From positions 115,755-179,754 of the forward strand of contig NZ_BJUW01000007.1 of assembly GCF_007988825.1 (NCBI RefSeq): a stretch of 64,000 bases of DNA, read 5' to 3'. Both the position numbers and the translations under genes were made by a program. Below are positions 44,718-53,983 of this stretch, in pieces. The DNA is from Microbacterium aerolatum (GTDB lineage: Bacteria > Actinomycetota > Actinomycetes > Actinomycetales > Microbacteriaceae). Under the pieces are notes generated by a model. It was not told the origin of the DNA. It saw only the letters and a program-made list of their open reading frames with translations, and made no database searches. Numbering within the stretch: position 1 is the first letter of the stretch; each line of letters opens with the position of its first letter.

Positions 44718-45812
44718 TCACGCGCGGAATCTGCGGGCGAGCTCCGCCCCTGCCTCGCGCAGCCAGCGGGCAGGATCCGCCTGTGACGCCTCGGCGGAGC
44801 CCGCGAGCTCGGTGAGCGAGACGGATGCCGCGAACAGCGATGTGTCCGCGTCAGCGGTGATGCGCCCAGCGACCACCGCCGCGCGCACGTCCGCGTCCGC
44901 GGCCGCCGCAGCCACGAACGACGGGACCTTGCCGTCGCCGGACTGTCCGTCGTACGATCCCTCGCCGGTCGCGACGACATCCGCCGTGCCGATGGCATCC
45001 GCCAGACCGATCAACCGCGCGACCTCTGCCGCACCGGGCGCGAGCTCGGCACCCCACCGCACCAGCGCCGCCCCGACGCCGCCCGCTGCACCGGCCCCGG
45101 GCAGCTCCGGATCGAGTCCGACCAGTTCTGCAAGCCGCAGAAGCGCCCGATCGACGCGCGCGATATCGACGGCATCCGTGAGCCCCTTCTGCGGACCGAA
45201 CACCGCAGCGGCGCCCCGCGGCCCGGTGAGGGGATTGGTGACGTCCGACAGCACGAGGACGTCAGGCGCGCGCCGCAGCCCGCTGAGGTCCGCATCCACG
45301 ACGTCGCACAGCCCGCTTGCACCTCGTACGACCGGCACACCCGCAGCATCGGTGAAGCGCGCGCCGAGTGCGGCGAGAAGACCGATCCCCCCGTCCGTCG
45401 ACGCGCTGGAGCCGATGCCGAGCACCAGACGTGTGACGCCGTGATCGAGCGCAGCGGCGATGGCCTGGCCGAAACCGGTGGTGTCGGCATCCCACGGTCG
45501 CAACTCGCCCACCAGCTCGATGCCGGACGTCGAGGCGAGGTCGACGACGGCCGTGCCATCCGGCAGCAGCAGCCACGCGGTGTCGACCGGCGCACCCGCG
45601 GGTCCGGCGACCGTGACCGGGATGCGCTGCGCGCCGGGCACCGCAGCGGCGAACGCGTCCACCGTGCCCTCGCCACCGTCGGCCATCGGGCGCAGCACGA
45701 ACGCGGCATCCGCCTCGACTGCCGCCCACCCTTCGGCGAGTGCCGCCGCTGCCTCTGCCGCGGTGATCGAGCCTTTGAAGCTGTCTGGTGCGACGACGAC
45801 GGTGGTGGGCAT
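44718..45812 (-). CDS. Glycerate kinase
   Basis: This 364-residue enzyme phosphorylates glycerate to 2- or 3-phosphoglycerate. It has the family start VVVAPDSFKGSITAAEAAAALAEG, the PMADGGEGTVDAF block, GIGSSASTDGGIGLLAALGA, and ATGEGSYDGQSGDGKVP near the C-terminus, which form the nucleotide and substrate sites of the GarK/GlxK family. The ATG follows TAGGCT by six bases (complement of 45819-45824), so a leaderless message is likely. It stands next to the galactose regulator but is probably transcribed on its own. Confidence 0.93.
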   Translation of the reverse strand: MPTTVVVAPDSFKGSITAAEAAAALAEGWAAVEADAAFVLRPMADGGEGTVDAFAAAVPGAQRIPVTVAGPAGAPVDTAWLLLPDGTAVVDLASTSGIELVGELRPWDADTTGFGQAIAAALDHGVTRLVLGIGSSASTDGGIGLLAALGARFTDAAGVPVVRGASGLCDVVDADLSGLRRAPDVLVLSDVTNPLTGPRGAAAVFGPQKGLTDAVDIARVDRALLRLAELVGLDPELPGAGAAGGVGAALVRWGAELAPGAAEVARLIGLADAIGTADVVATGEGSYDGQSGDGKVPSFVAAAAADADVRAAVVAGRITADADTSLFAASVSLTELAGSAEASQADPARWLREAGAELARRFRA

Positions 45813-45845
45813 GGTTCGAGCCTAGTTCCGGGCCGGAAAACTCCG

Positions 45846-46868
45846 TCAGTGAGTGCTCGAGCGCTCGATCAGCTCGGTCGGCACGACGTGCGAGCCCGCG
45901 TCGGCATCACCATCGGCGCTCTCGATCTCAGCGACGAGCGCGGACACGGCCACCTCGGCGAGCGCGGCGAAGTCCTGACGGATCGTCGTGAGCGGAGGGC
46001 GAAAGTTGGCGGCATCCGGCACGTCGTCGAAGCCGATCACGCTCACATCGTCCGGCACACGGCGGCCGCGATCGGCGAGCCCGCGAATGAGACCGAGAGC
46101 CATCTGATCGTTCGCGCTGAACACCGCAGCGGCCTGTTCGAGCGAGGCGGCAACGGCATGGCCGGACTCCGCCGACCAGTCCCCGCGCACGACCTGCGGG
46201 GCCTGGATGCCAGCGGCCTGGAGCGTCTCGCGCCATCCGCGCTCACGCTCGGCTGCGGCGAACGATCCCTCCGGACCGGCGACGTGGTGCACGGTCGCGT
46301 GCCCGAGCTGCAGCAGGTGACGCGTCGCGGCCCGCGCACCCCCGGCATGATCGCTGCTCACCGCGCGGAACCCGCTGTCGGCGGCGGCATCCACGACAAC
46401 GAGACGGAGCCCCTCCGGCTGATCAGATGCACTGGTGAGCGCAGACGCCTCGTTCAGCACGATCGCCCCGTCGACCCCCTGATCCTGGAGACGCTCGAAC
46501 GCCGCGGCGACATCGCCTACCGCGGTCACCACCATCAGCGCGTAGCCACGGCGTTCCGCCGCCTCTGCGGTGGCCTGCAGCATCCGCGAGTTCCCCACCG
46601 TCGCCAGCGTCGTCGCGACGATCCCGAGCGTCTGCGACCGCCCGGTGCGCAACGCACGGGCCGCGCGGTGGGGACGGTATCCGAGCTCGGCCATGGCCTG
46701 CTCGACCCGCGCGCGTGTGGCGGGATCCACCCGCGGGCTGTCGTTGACGACCCGTGACACGGTCTGCCCCGACACCCCGGCGCGACCGGCGACCATCGCC
46801 ATCGACACGCGTCCGGACGGCGCGCTGCGGCGGCGAGGGCGCTCGAGCCCGAAGACGTCGTCGGTCAC
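45846..46868 (-). CDS. LacI-family regulator, divergent from galT
   Basis: This 340-residue repressor has an N-terminal LacI HTH (VSMAMVAGRAGVSGQTVSRVVNDSPRVDPATRARVEQAMAELGYRPHRAARAL), then a periplasmic-binding-like sugar domain ending in GFDDVPDAANFRPPLTTIRQDF. It is read from a GTG behind AGGAGG, divergent from galT-galK. Two matching operator-like sites (46926-46939 and 46957-46970) lie at the galT promoter, so control of galactose genes is the likely job. The inducer is not known; a galactose or galactoside is the obvious guess. Confidence 0.92.
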   Translation of the reverse strand: MTDDVFGLERPRRRSAPSGRVSMAMVAGRAGVSGQTVSRVVNDSPRVDPATRARVEQAMAELGYRPHRAARALRTGRSQTLGIVATTLATVGNSRMLQATAEAAERRGYALMVVTAVGDVAAAFERLQDQGVDGAIVLNEASALTSASDQPEGLRLVVVDAAADSGFRAVSSDHAGGARAATRHLLQLGHATVHHVAGPEGSFAAAERERGWRETLQAAGIQAPQVVRGDWSAESGHAVAASLEQAAAVFSANDQMALGLIRGLADRGRRVPDDVSVIGFDDVPDAANFRPPLTTIRQDFAALAEVAVSALVAEIESADGDADAGSHVVPTELIERSSTH

Positions 46869-46925
46869 GGCATCCCTCCTGGTCCTGACATGCGCGGCGT
46901 CCTAACGCGCCGCACAACTCCTGCG

Positions 46926-46970
46926 TGTTGACGTTATCACCGCCAGCGAGTTACCGTGTTGACGTGAACA
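46926..46970 (+). promoter_or_regulatory. galT promoter with two LacI-type operators
   Basis: TGTTGACGTTATCA (46926-46939) and TGTTGACGTGAACA (46957-46970) are near-palindromes of the LacI half-site class (ACGT centre), 31 bases or three helical turns apart. TTGACG inside the first and TACCGT (46952-46957) form a -35/-10 pair with an 18-base spacer. The second operator covers the transcription and translation start. Confidence 0.7.
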
Positions 46971-48178
46971 TGGAAGATTCTCGTGAGTTGCGCGGCGCCG
47001 CCGAAGACCGCGCAACCGAACGTCCTGCGTGCGAACTCGGCGCCGGCGTCATCAAGCGCCCCACGACACTCGCCGACGGCCGCGAGCTCATCTACTACGA
47101 CGACCCGGGAACAGCCCTCGGCCCCGACCGTTCGGTCGACGCACGCACGCTCGACCCACGTCCCGGCACCGCGACGATGCGCCTGGATGTGCTGACCGGC
47201 GACTGGATCACCGTCGCCGAAGGCCGGCAGAACCGGGTCATGATGCCCGGCGCCGATGCCGACCCACTCGCCCCGCAGACCCCGACGAATCCGTCAGAGG
47301 TGCCGTCACTGTATGACGTCGCGGTGTTCGAGAACCGCTCCCCGGCCTTCGGCCCTGCCCTCACTGAATCCCACGGAGCGGCGCCCGCCGCCGCCAATCC
47401 TCCGCGCGGTCTCGACGACCTCGCCGCCCTCGGCCTCGGTCGCAGCCGCACAGCCGTCGGGCGCTGCGAGGTCGTCTGCTTCAGCCCCGACCACTCCGGA
47501 TCGTTCGGCACGCAGTCTGTCACCCGTGCTCGCACTGTGATCGAGGCCTGGGCCGATCGCACCGCCGCGCTGTCGCAGCTACCGGGCATCGAGCAGATCT
47601 TCCCGTTCGAGAACCGCGGCGAGGCGATCGGCGTGACCCTGCCCCATCCGCACGGGCAGATCTACGCCTACCCTTACATCACCCCGCGCACGACCCGCCT
47701 GCTGGAGAGCATCGACCGCACGGCGCCGGAGCTGTTCCAGCACATCCTCGATCTCGAACAGGGCTCGGAGCGCGTCCTGCTCCGCGGCGAGCACTGGACG
47801 GCGTTCGTGCCGTTCGCGGCACGCTGGCCGCTCGAGGTGCATCTCATGCCGCACCGCCACGTGCCCGACTTCGCCGAGACCACCGCAGCCGAGCGCGATG
47901 AGCTCGCCCCGCTGTATCTCAAGCTGCTCCGCGGTGTCGATGCGCTGTATGAGACGCCCACCCCGTACATCGCCGCGTGGCATCAGGCGCCGGTGAACGT
48001 CGGCCGCGACTCCGTCCGACTGCACCTTCAGGTGACCAGCCCGCGCCGCGCCGCCGACAAGCTGAAGTTCCTCGCCGGATCCGAGGCGGCGATGTGGGCA
48101 TGGACCGCCGAAGTCGCCCCGGAGCAGTCCGCCGAGCGGCTCCGCGACGCCATCGCCCGGGTCGGCGAGGTCGCCTGA
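46964..48178 (+). CDS. galT: Galactose-1-phosphate uridylyltransferase
   Basis: This 404-residue GalT swaps UMP between UDP-glucose and galactose 1-phosphate in the Leloir pathway. The active-site histidine triad is in LPHPHGQIYAYPY, preceded by EVVCFSPDHSGSF; the family W-EVHLMPHRH block follows. GTG at 46964 lies exactly six bases after the -10 TACCGT, indicating a leaderless start; an ATG two codons on is an alternative. Its stop overlaps the galK start in TGATG. Confidence 0.94.
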   Translation: MNMEDSRELRGAAEDRATERPACELGAGVIKRPTTLADGRELIYYDDPGTALGPDRSVDARTLDPRPGTATMRLDVLTGDWITVAEGRQNRVMMPGADADPLAPQTPTNPSEVPSLYDVAVFENRSPAFGPALTESHGAAPAAANPPRGLDDLAALGLGRSRTAVGRCEVVCFSPDHSGSFGTQSVTRARTVIEAWADRTAALSQLPGIEQIFPFENRGEAIGVTLPHPHGQIYAYPYITPRTTRLLESIDRTAPELFQHILDLEQGSERVLLRGEHWTAFVPFAARWPLEVHLMPHRHVPDFAETTAAERDELAPLYLKLLRGVDALYETPTPYIAAWHQAPVNVGRDSVRLHLQVTSPRRAADKLKFLAGSEAAMWAWTAEVAPEQSAERLRDAIARVGEVA

Positions 48179-49365
48179 TGACGACGCTGGATGCCGCGAC
48201 CGCCCTGTTCCGCGAGCTCACCGGCCGCACGCCGGATGGGGTCTGGTCTGCGCCGGGACGGGTGAACCTGATCGGCGAGCACACCGACTACAACGACGGA
48301 TTCGTGCTGCCGTTCGCGACCCCGCACCGCACCTATGCCGCAGTCGGTATACGCGATGACGGTCGCATCCGCGTGGCGTCGACGTTCGCGGATGAGCCGG
48401 TCGAGTTCGCCCTGGACGAGCTGCCGCGCCTGTTCCCGACCGCAGCCGGCGACGGACCGGCCGTCCCTGAGTGGGCGGCGTATCCGCTCGGCGTGGCGTG
48501 GGCCCTCCAGCTCGCCCACGCCGCGACCGGCGAACCAGCCGACATCCGCGGCGTCGACATCGCCATCTCCTCCGACGTCCCCGTCGGCGCGGGCCTCTCC
48601 TCCTCCGCCGCGATCGAGGGGGCGACCGCATCCGCGCTGAACGACCTCTGGCGCACCGGCCTGGACCGCCCGGCACTCGCAAGCATCGGCCGGCGCGCGG
48701 AGAACGAGGCCGTCGGCGCACCGACCGGCATCATGGACCAGATGGCGTCGATGCTCGGCGAGTCCGACGCGGCCCTGTTCCTCGACTGCCGCACGCTCGA
48801 CGCACACGCAGTGCCGCTCGGGATGACGGGCCTCTCCCTCCTGGTCATCGACACTCGCGTCTCGCACGCGCACTCCACCGGCGGGTACCGCGAGCGGCGC
48901 GCATCGTGCGAGAAGGGCGCCGCCATCATGGGCGTCCCCGCCCTGCGCGACGTCTCGGTCGACGACCTCCCGCGCGCCAGGGAACTCATGGATGACGTGG
49001 CCTTCCGCCGCGTGCGGCACATCGTCACCGAGAACCAGCGGGTGCTCGACACCGTGCGCACGCTGCGTGTGAGCGGTGCGCGCGCGATCGGCGACCTGCT
49101 CGTCGCCTCGCACGCCTCGATGCGCGACGACTTCGAGATCTCGATCCCCGAGCTCGACACGGCGGTCGGCGCCGCCCTGGATGCCGGAGCGCTCGGTGCC
49201 CGCATGACCGGCGGCGGATTCGGCGGGGCCGCGATCGCGCTGGTCGAGGAGGGCGACGTGCAGGCCGTGTCGGATGCCGTCACTGCCGCGTTCGCGGCAT
49301 CCGGGTTCGCGGCACCGCACCTCTTCACCGTCACGCCGTCCGCCGGCGCCCACCACGACGCCTGA
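48178..49365 (+). CDS. galK: Galactokinase
   Basis: This 395-residue GHMP kinase phosphorylates galactose at C1. It shows the GalK signature GRVNLIGEHTDYNDGFVLP, the phosphate loop PVGAGLSSSAAIE, and the third motif GARMTGGGFGGAAIALV. Catalytic Asp is expected in GIMDQMASMLG. It starts within the galT stop codon, so the two enzymes are made together. A perfect 24-base hairpin repeat follows its stop and may end the transcript. Confidence 0.96.
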   Translation: MTTLDAATALFRELTGRTPDGVWSAPGRVNLIGEHTDYNDGFVLPFATPHRTYAAVGIRDDGRIRVASTFADEPVEFALDELPRLFPTAAGDGPAVPEWAAYPLGVAWALQLAHAATGEPADIRGVDIAISSDVPVGAGLSSSAAIEGATASALNDLWRTGLDRPALASIGRRAENEAVGAPTGIMDQMASMLGESDAALFLDCRTLDAHAVPLGMTGLSLLVIDTRVSHAHSTGGYRERRASCEKGAAIMGVPALRDVSVDDLPRARELMDDVAFRRVRHIVTENQRVLDTVRTLRVSGARAIGDLLVASHASMRDDFEISIPELDTAVGAALDAGALGARMTGGGFGGAAIALVEEGDVQAVSDAVTAAFAASGFAAPHLFTVTPSAGAHHDA

Positions 49366-49373
49366 CCCACCCC

Positions 49374-49438
49374 GAGATTGCATTCCGCGGCCGAGATCGG
49401 CTGAAATGCCGGGCATCTCGGCCGCGGAATGCAATCTC
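49374..49438. repeat. Long hairpin repeat, copy 2 (between galK and galE)
   Basis: A perfect 24-base arm at 49374-49397 with GCATTCCGCGGCCGAGAT pairs with 49415-49438 around a 17-base loop. It matches copy 1 at 42753-42817 apart from the loop and two pair-preserving differences. It may serve as the galTK terminator here, but has no T-tract. Confidence 0.85.
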
Positions 49439-49482
49439 GCAAGGATGGGAGGATGGGAGACGCAAGAACCGAGAGGAAGTTC

Positions 49483-50460
49483 ATGTCCTGGATCGTCACC
49501 GGCGGCGCCGGCTACATCGGATCGCACGTCGTACGCGCACTCGCGGATGCCGGGCTCGCCCCCGTCGTCCTGGACGACCTCTCCAGCGGCATCCCGTCGT
49601 TCGTGCCGGAAGGCGTGCCGTTCGTACAGGGCAGCATCCTCGATCGTGAGCTCGTCGAGAAGGCGCTGCGCGACCACGACGCCGACGGCGTCATCCATGT
49701 CGCCGGCTTCAAGTACGCCGGCGTCTCGGTGCAGCGTCCGCTGCACACCTACGCCCAGAACGTCGAGGGCACCCGTGTCATCCTCGAGGCGATGGAGGCG
49801 GCCGGAGTCCGCAACATCGTCTTCTCGTCGTCGGCCGCAGTGTTCGGCACGCCCGATGAAGAGCTGGTCGTCGAAGACACCGCCAAGAAGCCCGCGAGCC
49901 CGTATGGCGAATCCAAACTGATCGGCGAGTGGATGCTGCGCGACCAGGCGATCGCGACGGCAGAGTCCGAGCATCCGCTGCGTCACACCTCGCTGCGCTA
50001 CTTCAACGTCGTCGGCTCCGCCGACCCCACCGTCTACGACGTCAGCCCGCACAACCTCTTCCCCATCGTGTTCGAGGCGCTGCTGGCCGGCAAGACCCCG
50101 CGCATCAACGGCGACGACTACGCGACCCCCGACGGCACGAACGTGCGCGACTACGTGCACGTCGGCGACATCGCTGCCGCACATGTCGAAGCCGCCAAGC
50201 GCCTCGCCGCCGGCACACCGATCGAGGCGGCCTACAACCTCGGCTCCGGCGACGGGCTGTCCGTGAAGCAGATCATGGACGCCATGGTGCGCGTCACCGG
50301 CGTCGACTTCACGCCCGAGATCGGACCGCGTCGCCCCGGTGACCCCGACCGCATCGTCGCCGCGGGTGACCTCGCCGCCCGCGACCTGGACTGGAAGATG
50401 CGCTACACGGTCGACGAGATGGTGCGGACGGGCTGGGAAGCCCGACGCAACGCACGCTGA
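49483..50460 (+). CDS. galE: UDP-glucose 4-epimerase
   Basis: This 325-residue short-chain dehydrogenase interconverts UDP-galactose and UDP-glucose. The NAD loop is VTGGAGYIGSHVVRALADAG at the N-terminus, the catalytic triad is S in SSSAAVFG and YGESK, and RYFNVVGSADP is the GalE-type sugar region. GAGAGG lies a few bases before the ATG. It completes the Leloir set with galT and galK, though the hairpin repeat separates it from them. Confidence 0.94.
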   Translation: MSWIVTGGAGYIGSHVVRALADAGLAPVVLDDLSSGIPSFVPEGVPFVQGSILDRELVEKALRDHDADGVIHVAGFKYAGVSVQRPLHTYAQNVEGTRVILEAMEAAGVRNIVFSSSAAVFGTPDEELVVEDTAKKPASPYGESKLIGEWMLRDQAIATAESEHPLRHTSLRYFNVVGSADPTVYDVSPHNLFPIVFEALLAGKTPRINGDDYATPDGTNVRDYVHVGDIAAAHVEAAKRLAAGTPIEAAYNLGSGDGLSVKQIMDAMVRVTGVDFTPEIGPRRPGDPDRIVAAGDLAARDLDWKMRYTVDEMVRTGWEARRNAR

Positions 50461-50518
50461 GCCCGCCCCTCTCAGAGGCTGTGGAGAGTCGAGCAGCCCA
50501 CCCGGCTACGCTTCAACC

Positions 50519-51985
50519 GTGGAGCCCTCCCCGATCGTCCAGACCGCTTCCGGACCAGTGCGCGGCTTCTGGCGCGACCACGGCACCCCCGGCGCGTCGG
50601 CCGCGTTCCTCGGCATACCGTTCGCGAAGCCCCCGGTCGGCAAGCTGAGATTCGCCGCGCCCGTCCCGCCCGCCCCGTGGACAGAGACGCTGGACGCCAC
50701 GGCCTACGGGGCAACCGCACTGCGGGTCTCCGGCGACGACAACCTCATCCCCGAGCCGGCGGTTCCGGGAAAGAGTACGCTCAACGTCAACGTGTTCACC
50801 CCCGCGCTCGACGGCTCGCGCCCCGTGCTGGTCTGGATCCACGGCGGCGGCTACACCGAGGGGTCGCCCGCGAGCCCCTGGTACGACGGCGCCCGCTTCA
50901 ACCGCGACGGCGTCGTCACCGTCTCGATCTCGTACCGACTCGGCTTCGACGGCTTCGGATACATCGTCAGCGCCCCGGCGAACCGCGGCGTGCGCGACTG
51001 GCTCGCCGCGCTGGAGTGGGTGCAGCAGAACATCGCAGCGTTCGGCGGCGACCCGGCGCGCGTCACGATCGGCGGACAGTCGGCCGGCGGCGGCGCCGTT
51101 CTGACGCTGCTCGGGATGCCGCAGGCACAGCACCTGTTTCGCGCGGCGATGTCCATCTCCGGCGCCCTGGCGGACGTGCCCCTCGAGACCGCCCGCGGAC
51201 GCGCCGAGCGCATCGCCGCACTCGGCGGCGTCAGTGCCGACGTCGACGGATTCCGCAGCCTCACCGAGCGCCGCATCCGCCAACTGCAGCCGAAGGCCGC
51301 GACCCCGCGGAAGGGCGTCGGCATGGTCCTGGATCTGCTCACCGAGGGGCTGCCGTGGGGCCCGATGATCGACGGCGACCTGCTGCGGCAGCCGACCGTC
51401 GACTCGCTCGCCGCCGGCATCGGTGCCGACAAGCCGCTGCTGATCGGCGCCACCGATGACGAGTTCACGATGGTCGCTGAGCGCGAGGGCGGCAAACTGC
51501 GGATGATCCCCGCCGGCATCCTGCTGCTGCCGTTCCTCAGGACGCGCGCGATCCGGCGCGCCTATCTCACATCCAATGCCGCGCAGCGGGCGAAGGGCAG
51601 CGTCGCGGTCGTCGGCCGATTCATCAGCGACCACGTCTTCCGCGTGCTCATCCCTCGGGTCGCCGAGGCGCGCCGAGATGCGGATGCCGAGACCTGGGCC
51701 TACCGGTTCTCATGGGTGTCGCCCACCAAGGGGTGGGCCTGCCACTGCCTCGACGTGCCGTTCTGGTTCGACGGACTCGACCGCGAGAAGGTCGCGTCGC
51801 TCGCCGGCCCGCGACCGCCGCAGGAGTTGGCCGACGAGATGCACGCCTCGGCGGTCAGCTTCGTCAGCGACGGCGAGCCCGGGTGGCCGGCGTGGTCGAC
51901 AGCGCCCGGCATCGCGCGGGTGTTCGGGGGCGACGGGGCGGCCGTTTCGGAGGATGCCTACGACAGCGTGCTCGCGCTGGTGTGA
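50519..51985 (+). CDS. Type-B carboxylesterase
   Basis: This 488-residue alpha/beta hydrolase has the type-B start TASGPVRGFW...FLGIPFAKPPVG, the oxyanion HGGGYTEGSP, and nucleophile GGQSAGGG; FGGDPARVTIGGQSAG is diagnostic. The acid and histidine appear further on, with the conserved histidine less obvious (GWACHCLDVPFWF). The GTG at 50519 is six bases after TACGCT, again leaderless. No signal peptide, so it acts inside the cell. Substrate unknown. Confidence 0.9.
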   Translation: MEPSPIVQTASGPVRGFWRDHGTPGASAAFLGIPFAKPPVGKLRFAAPVPPAPWTETLDATAYGATALRVSGDDNLIPEPAVPGKSTLNVNVFTPALDGSRPVLVWIHGGGYTEGSPASPWYDGARFNRDGVVTVSISYRLGFDGFGYIVSAPANRGVRDWLAALEWVQQNIAAFGGDPARVTIGGQSAGGGAVLTLLGMPQAQHLFRAAMSISGALADVPLETARGRAERIAALGGVSADVDGFRSLTERRIRQLQPKAATPRKGVGMVLDLLTEGLPWGPMIDGDLLRQPTVDSLAAGIGADKPLLIGATDDEFTMVAEREGGKLRMIPAGILLLPFLRTRAIRRAYLTSNAAQRAKGSVAVVGRFISDHVFRVLIPRVAEARRDADAETWAYRFSWVSPTKGWACHCLDVPFWFDGLDREKVASLAGPRPPQELADEMHASAVSFVSDGEPGWPAWSTAPGIARVFGGDGAAVSEDAYDSVLALV

Positions 51986-52001
51986 GCGTCTGCACCGAGG
52001 C

Positions 52002-52069
52002 GCTTTCGACTCGTCGCTGCGCTCCTCGCTCAAGCCGTTTCGTCTCGCTGCGCTCGCTCAACGACCCGG
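52002..52069. repeat. Dispersed repeat, copy 4
   Basis: The unit begins TTTCGACTCGTCGCTGCGCT, continues CGTTTCGTCTCGCTGCGCTC and ends GCTCAACGACCCG, between the convergent carboxylesterase and gluconokinase genes. Confidence 0.8.
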
Positions 52070-52084
52070 GCTGCAGTCCCGGGC

Positions 52085-52600
52085 CTACCGGGCCTGCCCC
52101 GAACCGAGCCGCTCGACGATCTCGGCGACGAGCTCGTCCGGCGCCCGGTCGACCGTCACCTCGAACCCTGCCTCGTCGCTCTCGAGGTCCTCGAGCGTCG
52201 CCACCTGCGAGTCGAGCAGCGACGCCGGCATGAAGTGATCGGTCCGCGTCTGCGCGCGCGAGAGCAGCAGCTCCCGCGACCCGGTCAGGTGCACGAACAC
52301 GACGCCCGGTCCTGCCGCCCGGATGCGGTCGCGGTACACGCGCCGCAGCGCGCTGCAGGCCATGACGAGACCGGTGCCCTCCGACGCGCCGAAGCGGGCC
52401 CCGACCGCGTCGAGCCACGGCCAGCGGTCGTCGTCGGTCAGCGCGGTGCCGGCATTCATCTTCGTCCGGTTGGCGGCGGAGTGCAGGCTGTCGGCATCCG
52501 CGAAGGGTACGCCCAGCGCGTCGGCGAGGGCGATGCCGACGGTGGACTTGCCCGCCGCCGACACCCCCATGACACAGACCAGCGGGGCGTGGTGGTTCAC
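52085..52600 (-). CDS. Gluconokinase
   Basis: This 171-residue P-loop kinase of the GntK type phosphorylates gluconate to 6-phosphogluconate. The loop is [41 protein letters not shown] is the conserved substrate stretch; [14 protein letters not shown] and [15 protein letters not shown] follow. The GTG at 52600 overlaps the stop of the mannonate dehydratase gene in GTGA, so the two are co-translated. Confidence 0.93.
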   Translation of the reverse strand: MNHHAPLVCVMGVSAAGKSTVGIALADALGVPFADADSLHSAANRTKMNAGTALTDDDRWPWLDAVGARFGASEGTGLVMACSALRRVYRDRIRAAGPGVVFVHLTGSRELLLSRAQTRTDHFMPASLLDSQVATLEDLESDEAGFEVTVDRAPDELVAEIVERLGSGQAR

Positions 52601-53835
52601 CAGTCGTGCACCGTTCCGTCGGCGAGACGGTTGTATGGCAGGTACGCCTGCTCGTACGGGTACTTGCCGGCCTCGTCGACATCGAGCGTGACGCCGAGCC
52701 CTGGCTGGTCGCCGGGGTGGAGCAGCCCGTTCTCCCAAGTGAAGGACTGATGGAAGACCTGGTCGGTCTTCTCGGAGTGCTGCATGTACTCCTGGATGCC
52801 GAAGTTGTGGATGCTGAGCCCGAGGTGCATCGCCGCCGCCATGCCGACCGGCGAGATGTCGGTCGGACCGTGCATACCCGACTTGATCTGGTACTGCGCC
52901 GCGTAGTCGAGGGTCTTCTTCAGCGGCGAGATGCCGCCCATGTGCGTGACCGCACCGCGGACGTAGTCCATGAGCTGCTCGCGGATGAGGTCCTTGAAGT
53001 CCCACACCGTGTTGAAGATCTCGCCGATCGCGAGCGGAGTGGTGGTGTGCTGGCGCACCAGGCGCAGCGCCTCCTGGTTCTCGGCCGGCGTGCAGTCCTC
53101 GAGCCAGAACAGGTCGTAGGGCTCGAGCGACTTGCCGAGCTTGGCGGCCTGGATCGGCGTCATCCGGTGGTGTCCGTCGTGCAGCAGCGGGATCTCGGGA
53201 CCGAACTCGTTGCGCACCGCCTCGAAGACGCCGGGAAGGTGCCGCATGTAGGAGCGGGTGTCCCAGTCCTCCTCGACCGGCTTGGCGCCGCGGCGGGCCG
53301 GCTCGTGGTCGTAGCGCACCTCGCCGCCGCCCGCATCCGCGGCCTGTGATGCGATGCCGTAGATGGCCTTGAGGCCCGGCACGCCGGTCTGGATCCGGAT
53401 GGCCTTGTACCCCTGGTCGAGGTGCGAGCGCACCGAGTCGAACAGCTCGGGCAGCTCCTTGCCGGAGGCGTGGCCGTAGGCCATCAGCCCCGTGCGCGAT
53501 GCGCCGCCGAGCAGCTGGTAGACCGGCATCCCGGCGGCCTTGCCCTTGATGTCCCACAGCGCCATGTCGACGGCGGCGATCGCGGCCATCGTGACCGGAC
53601 CCCGACGCCAGTACGCCGAGCGGTACAGGAACTGCCAGGTGTCCTCGATGCGATGCGCATCCCGGCCGAGCAGCAGCGGGACGACGTGGTCTTTCAGATA
53701 GCTCACCACGGCGAGTTCGCGACCGTTGAGCGTGGCGTCGCCGATGCCGACGTGCCCTTCGTCGGTCGTCAGCCGCAGCGTCACGAAGTTCCGCCCCGGG
53801 CTGGTGACGATGACTTCAGCCTTGTCGATGATCAT
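52597..53835 (-). CDS. manD: D-mannonate dehydratase family protein (ManD, enolase superfamily)
   Basis: This 412-residue enolase-superfamily protein matches the ManD group: metal ligands Asp220 (LLHDGHHRM), Glu246 (WLEDCTP) and Glu272 (AIGEIFNT), with catalytic residues at Arg147 and Tyr159, the numbering of characterised ManD enzymes, and His222. It would dehydrate mannonate (or gluconate) to 2-keto-3-deoxygluconate. Enzymes of this family vary from very active to almost inactive, so the substrate is not certain. The ATG at 53835 has GGAGG. It is followed in the same unit by gluconokinase. Confidence 0.9.
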   Translation of the reverse strand: MIIDKAEVIVTSPGRNFVTLRLTTDEGHVGIGDATLNGRELAVVSYLKDHVVPLLLGRDAHRIEDTWQFLYRSAYWRRGPVTMAAIAAVDMALWDIKGKAAGMPVYQLLGGASRTGLMAYGHASGKELPELFDSVRSHLDQGYKAIRIQTGVPGLKAIYGIASQAADAGGGEVRYDHEPARRGAKPVEEDWDTRSYMRHLPGVFEAVRNEFGPEIPLLHDGHHRMTPIQAAKLGKSLEPYDLFWLEDCTPAENQEALRLVRQHTTTPLAIGEIFNTVWDFKDLIREQLMDYVRGAVTHMGGISPLKKTLDYAAQYQIKSGMHGPTDISPVGMAAAMHLGLSIHNFGIQEYMQHSEKTDQVFHQSFTWENGLLHPGDQPGLGVTLDVDEAGKYPYEQAYLPYNRLADGTVHDW

Positions 53836-53928
53836 GATTCCTCCAGGGGGGGGCGGTTCCGGGTGTTCGGTGTCGGCACGCAACCGCAGCAACGATATCC
53901 GGTTCCGTGATGCTCGTCGACCAGAGCG

Positions 53929-53977
53929 GGGCTGAGGTTGCCGGTGTGCGCATCACATGCTCCGACAGCCTCAGCCC
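53929..53977 (-). terminator. Hairpin downstream of aztD
   Basis: GGGCTGAGG (53929-53937) pairs perfectly with CCTCAGCCC (53969-53977), six bases past the aztD stop. The 31-base loop is long and no T-tract follows, so termination strength is uncertain. Confidence 0.4.
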
Positions 53978-53983
53978 TCCGTC

